Positions 39,548 to 42,078 of a DNA stretch of 42,078 nucleotides are shown in pieces. The translations under genes and the position numbers were made by a program. Source of the stretch: JBGOUJ01 sp041477005 (GTDB lineage: Bacteria; Acidobacteriota; Terriglobia; Bryobacterales; JACQDG01); contig JBGOUJ010000006.1 in NCBI GenBank assembly GCA_041477005.1, positions 1-42,078 of the forward strand, written 5' to 3'. Position 1 is the first letter of the stretch. Every line of letters begins with the position of its first letter. The notes beneath the pieces are model-generated. The model saw only the letters and a program-made list of their open reading frames with translations. It was not told where the DNA came from and did not search any database.

Positions 39548-41719
39548 CTACGCCGCTTCGGAACGCCTCTTGAACACGACTACCGCCATCGGCGGGAGCG
39601 TGACTGAGATCGAGTGGTCCCGGCCTTGCGCCGGCGCCCGCTCCGCCTCCACCCCGCCGCCGTTGCCCGCATTGCTGCCGCCATAGAGATTCGAGTCGCT
39701 GTTCAGGATCTCGCGGTAGTAGCCCGGCGCCGGTACGCCGACCCGGTAGCCCGTCCGCACCACCGGCGTGAAGTTGCAGACAAACAGCAAGAAGTCATCC
39801 GGATTGGAAGCTCGGCGCAAGAACGAGATCACGCTCGACTGCGCGTCGTGGAAATCGATCCACTCGAAGCCGTTCCACTCGAAGTCCACCTGCCACAGGC
39901 TCGGCTCGGAGCGGTAGAGGCGGTTCCAGTCGGCGACGTAGCGCTGCAGCGAGCGGTGGGTATCGAACTCTAACAGGTCCCACTCCACGCCCGCCGCGTG
40001 GCTCCACTCATTCCATTGCCCGATTTCCGAGCCCATGAACAGCAGCTTCTTGCCCGGGTGGCCGTACATGTAGCCGAGAAACGCCCGCACGTTGGCGAAT
40101 TGCTGCCACTGGTCGCCGGGCATCTTGGAGAGCAGCGCCCGCTTGCCATGGGTCACCTCGTCATGGGAGATGGGCAGCAGGAAATTCTCAGTGAAGGCGT
40201 AGAGCAGGCTGAAGGTGATGTCGTTCTGGTGATACTGGCGATGGATGGCGTCGTGCGAGAAATAGAGCAGCATGTCGTGCATCCAGCCCATGTTCCACTT
40301 CAAGGTAAAGCCCAGCCCGCCGACGTAAGTCGGTCGCGAGACGCCTCCCCAGGAGGTCGACTCCTCGGCTATGGTCACCGCTCCGGGAGCCTCGGCGTGC
40401 GCCAGCTCGTTGAACTTGCGCAGGAAATCGATGGCCTCCAGGTTCTCCCGGCCGCCGTAGCGGTTGGGAATCCACTCGCCCGGCTGGCGGGAGTAATCGA
40501 GGTAGAGCATCGAAGCCACCGCATCCACGCGCAGCCCGTCGATGTGGTACTTCTTCAGCCAGAAAAGGGCGTTCGAGAGAAGGAAGTTGCGGACTTCGTT
40601 GCGGCCATAGTTGAAAATCAGCGTGCCCCAGTCGCGGTGTTCGGCCATCCGCGGGTCCTCGTGCTCGTAGAGGGCCGTGCCGTCAAAATAAGCCAGGCCG
40701 TGAGCGTCCTTGGGGAAGTGCCCCGGCACCCAGTCGAGAATCACGCCGATGCCCGCCTGGTGACAGCGATCGACGAATTCCATGAACTCGGCCGGCGGTC
40801 CATGCCTCGACGTCGGGGCGAAGTAACCGGTCACCTGGTAGCCCCAGGAGGCGTCGAAGGGGTGCTCCATTACCGGCAGCAGCTCCAGGTGGGTATAGCC
40901 CATTTCGAGAAGGTAACCGATCAGCTTCTCGGCCAGTTGCCGGTAGCTCAGCGTGGGGCGCATCCAGGAGCCAAGATGCACCTCGTATACCGACATCGGC
41001 TTCTGCAGCCACGGAGTCTGCGCTCGCCGGCCCATCCATTCCGCGTCGTTCCACTGGTAGCAGTCGATTTCGGCGACCCGGGAAGCCGATTTGGGCGGCT
41101 TCTCCATGGCGAATCCATAGGGGTCGGCCTTCTGCTGGACGTGGCCGCGATGGCGCGACTTCACTTCGTACTTATATATAGTGCCTTCCTCGAGGCCGGG
41201 AATGAACAGCTCCCAGATCCCGCCGGGCCGCTGGCCCATGGGATGGCGCCGGCCGTCCCAGCGGTTGAAGTCCCCCACCACGCCGATGCGCTCGGCATTG
41301 GGCGCCCAGACGGCGAAGTTCACCCCCCGGACGCCGTCCACTTCTCGCCGGTGCGCGCCCAGCTTCTCGTAGCTCTGCAGGTAGTTCCCCTCGGCGTGCA
41401 GGTGCAGCTCGAGGTCGGTCAGCCAGGGCGGGAAGCGGTAGGGATCTTCGAACTCGTGCCAGATCCCGTCATGGTCCTCCAGGCGCAGCCGATAAGGTCC
41501 GCTGTGGTCGGGGCCGAAGACCGCCTGGAAGAAGCCCTCCCCATCGAGCCGCTCCATCTGCCGCGCCCCGTCGGCGATGACCACGTAGGCCTCGCGCGCC
41601 TCCGGCAAGAACGCGCGGATCTCGAACCGCTTCTTGCCGGCCCCGTGCGGTCCCAGCACGCGAAACGGATCGCCGTGGTAGGCGCCGACAATCGCCGCGA
41701 TGTCACCGGCAAGAGCCAC
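39548..41719 (-). CDS. glgB: 1,4-alpha-glucan branching enzyme
   Basis: 723 residues from GTG 41719. An N-terminal CBM48-like region (YHGDPFRVLGPH, NFAVWAPNAERIGVVGDFN) precedes a GH13 barrel: VILDWVPGHFPKD, GLRVDAVASMLYLDYSR (Asp nucleophile), TIAEESTSWGGV (acid/base Glu) and PISHDEVTHGK (transition-state Asp). The C-terminal beta domain ends with VVFKRRSEAA. It introduces alpha-1,6 branches in glycogen. No other glg gene is in view; the rhodanese fragment lies upstream on the same strand. Confidence 0.96.
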   Translation of the reverse strand: MALAGDIAAIVGAYHGDPFRVLGPHGAGKKRFEIRAFLPEAREAYVVIADGARQMERLDGEGFFQAVFGPDHSGPYRLRLEDHDGIWHEFEDPYRFPPWLTDLELHLHAEGNYLQSYEKLGAHRREVDGVRGVNFAVWAPNAERIGVVGDFNRWDGRRHPMGQRPGGIWELFIPGLEEGTIYKYEVKSRHRGHVQQKADPYGFAMEKPPKSASRVAEIDCYQWNDAEWMGRRAQTPWLQKPMSVYEVHLGSWMRPTLSYRQLAEKLIGYLLEMGYTHLELLPVMEHPFDASWGYQVTGYFAPTSRHGPPAEFMEFVDRCHQAGIGVILDWVPGHFPKDAHGLAYFDGTALYEHEDPRMAEHRDWGTLIFNYGRNEVRNFLLSNALFWLKKYHIDGLRVDAVASMLYLDYSRQPGEWIPNRYGGRENLEAIDFLRKFNELAHAEAPGAVTIAEESTSWGGVSRPTYVGGLGFTLKWNMGWMHDMLLYFSHDAIHRQYHQNDITFSLLYAFTENFLLPISHDEVTHGKRALLSKMPGDQWQQFANVRAFLGYMYGHPGKKLLFMGSEIGQWNEWSHAAGVEWDLLEFDTHRSLQRYVADWNRLYRSEPSLWQVDFEWNGFEWIDFHDAQSSVISFLRRASNPDDFLLFVCNFTPVVRTGYRVGVPAPGYYREILNSDSNLYGGSNAGNGGGVEAERAPAQGRDHSISVTLPPMAVVVFKRRSEAA

Positions 41720-41922
41720 AGGGGAATGATAGCAGTTGAGCGGGACAGGCTTCAGCCGGCATTCGGCAACCGCGGCAACCGGTTATCGGGCCGGCGCCGG
41801 CAAGCGCAGCACGATCTTCGCGCCCGCCGAGACGCCGCCCAGACTCACATGGATCTCGCCCAGCCCGGCCGCCGGCGCCACCGGCCCGAGCCTGCAAGGT
41901 CTGCTCCCGCCTTCCCGCGGCC

Positions 41923-42078
41923 TCATCCTAGGACGGACACACGGGTCGATTCTAGCGGAAACCCGCGCTGGCGCCAGCCTTCGAAACCGCCGGCCAGCGG
42001 CCGGACGCGGGTAATCCCGTGCCGGTGCAGTTGGAGCGCCGCCCGGGCGCTCGAGGCTTCGTTGGGTCAAGTGCAGTA
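41923..42078 (-). CDS. Rhodanese-domain C-terminus with in-frame UGA at the second active-loop cysteine (possible selenoprotein; N-terminus outside window)
   Basis: The minus strand from the right edge reads Y-C-T, then TGA (42069-42067), then PNEASSARAALQLHRHG, the GITRVRPLAGGFEGWRQRG segment and a stop at 41925-41923. This matches the end of rhodanese domains with the loop Y-C-x-C-P-N-E-A, often fused behind DedA membrane proteins; the TGA sits exactly where the second Cys is expected. A perfect 7-bp stem with 5-base loop CGGGC (42052-42034) starts 14 bases after the TGA, fitting the bacterial SECIS layout. A Cys-to-stop mutation or a sequencing error would look the same. Confidence 0.6.

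Noticed and set aside
41783..41860. Minus-strand peptide IHVSLGGVSAGAKIVLRLP resembling the end of a histidine kinase ATPase domain
   Set aside because: Too short, no upstream domain in frame and no start; at best a remnant between glgB and the rhodanese.
1..42078. tRNA, rRNA, CRISPR array, IS element or prophage genes
   Set aside because: Read on both strands; no cloverleaf, regular spacer-repeat array, transposase or phage structural gene was found. The tandem-unit hairpins are too short and irregular for CRISPR.

Overview
This window looks like chromosomal DNA of an Acidobacteriota bacterium close to the Bryobacterales/Solibacter lineage. That placement is inference from style, not a database match: high GC, many secreted M2, M14 and S12 hydrolases, a TolB-like/TPR regulator, many GTG/TTG/CTG starts, and numerous intergenic palindromes. 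No rRNA, tRNA, CRISPR array, IS element or prophage was seen.

Layout. 1-954: 3' part of an oligogalacturonate-lyase-like propeller. 1023-5438 (minus): secreted gamma-glutamyltransferase, a PhnZ-like HD-domain oxygenase and an OPA-type MFS transporter, with hairpins and a possible gene remnant. 5831-9272 (plus): Tat-exported SelA-fold PLP protein, serine hydrolase and EamA permease. 9323-11068: an AbiEi/AbiEii type IV toxin-antitoxin pair behind a repeat-rich promoter. 11177-16314: an unknown protein, an M2 dipeptidase lipoprotein, a NicO metal exporter and an acyl-CoA carboxylase carboxyltransferase. 16385-17667: a PIN-domain gene behind a 266-aa partner with a canonical promoter and palindromic operator. 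17753-18922: OmpA-like protein and lipoprotein. 19135-23929 (minus): housekeeping operon rsfS-GNAT-rlmH-cobO-accD-folC-plsC, in which accD has an in-frame amber codon. 24120-28093: secreted coiled-coil protein, large M14 peptidase and a membrane protein. 28535-30505: a Tat phosphoesterase fused to a cupredoxin, followed by a dihaem cytochrome c lipoprotein. 30642-36778: UvrC-like half protein, mnmG, purD, purE and a Gfo/Idh oxidoreductase. 36775-38520: TolB/TPR regulator. 38699-39497: a small two-gene cassette resembling a toxin and its partner. 39548-41719: glgB. 41923-42078: C-terminus of a rhodanese whose second active-loop cysteine position is UGA, followed by a SECIS-like hairpin.

The strongest leads are the possible selenocysteine rhodanese, the amber-interrupted accD, two candidate toxin-antitoxin modules that do not fit the usual pairings, the phosphoesterase-cupredoxin/cytochrome pair, and two classes of dispersed palindromic repeats. 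One class is a REP-like element with four copies. The other consists of hairpins whose arms are built from 7-10 bp tandem units. Because accD and the rhodanese both carry an in-frame stop, sequencing or assembly error must be excluded first.
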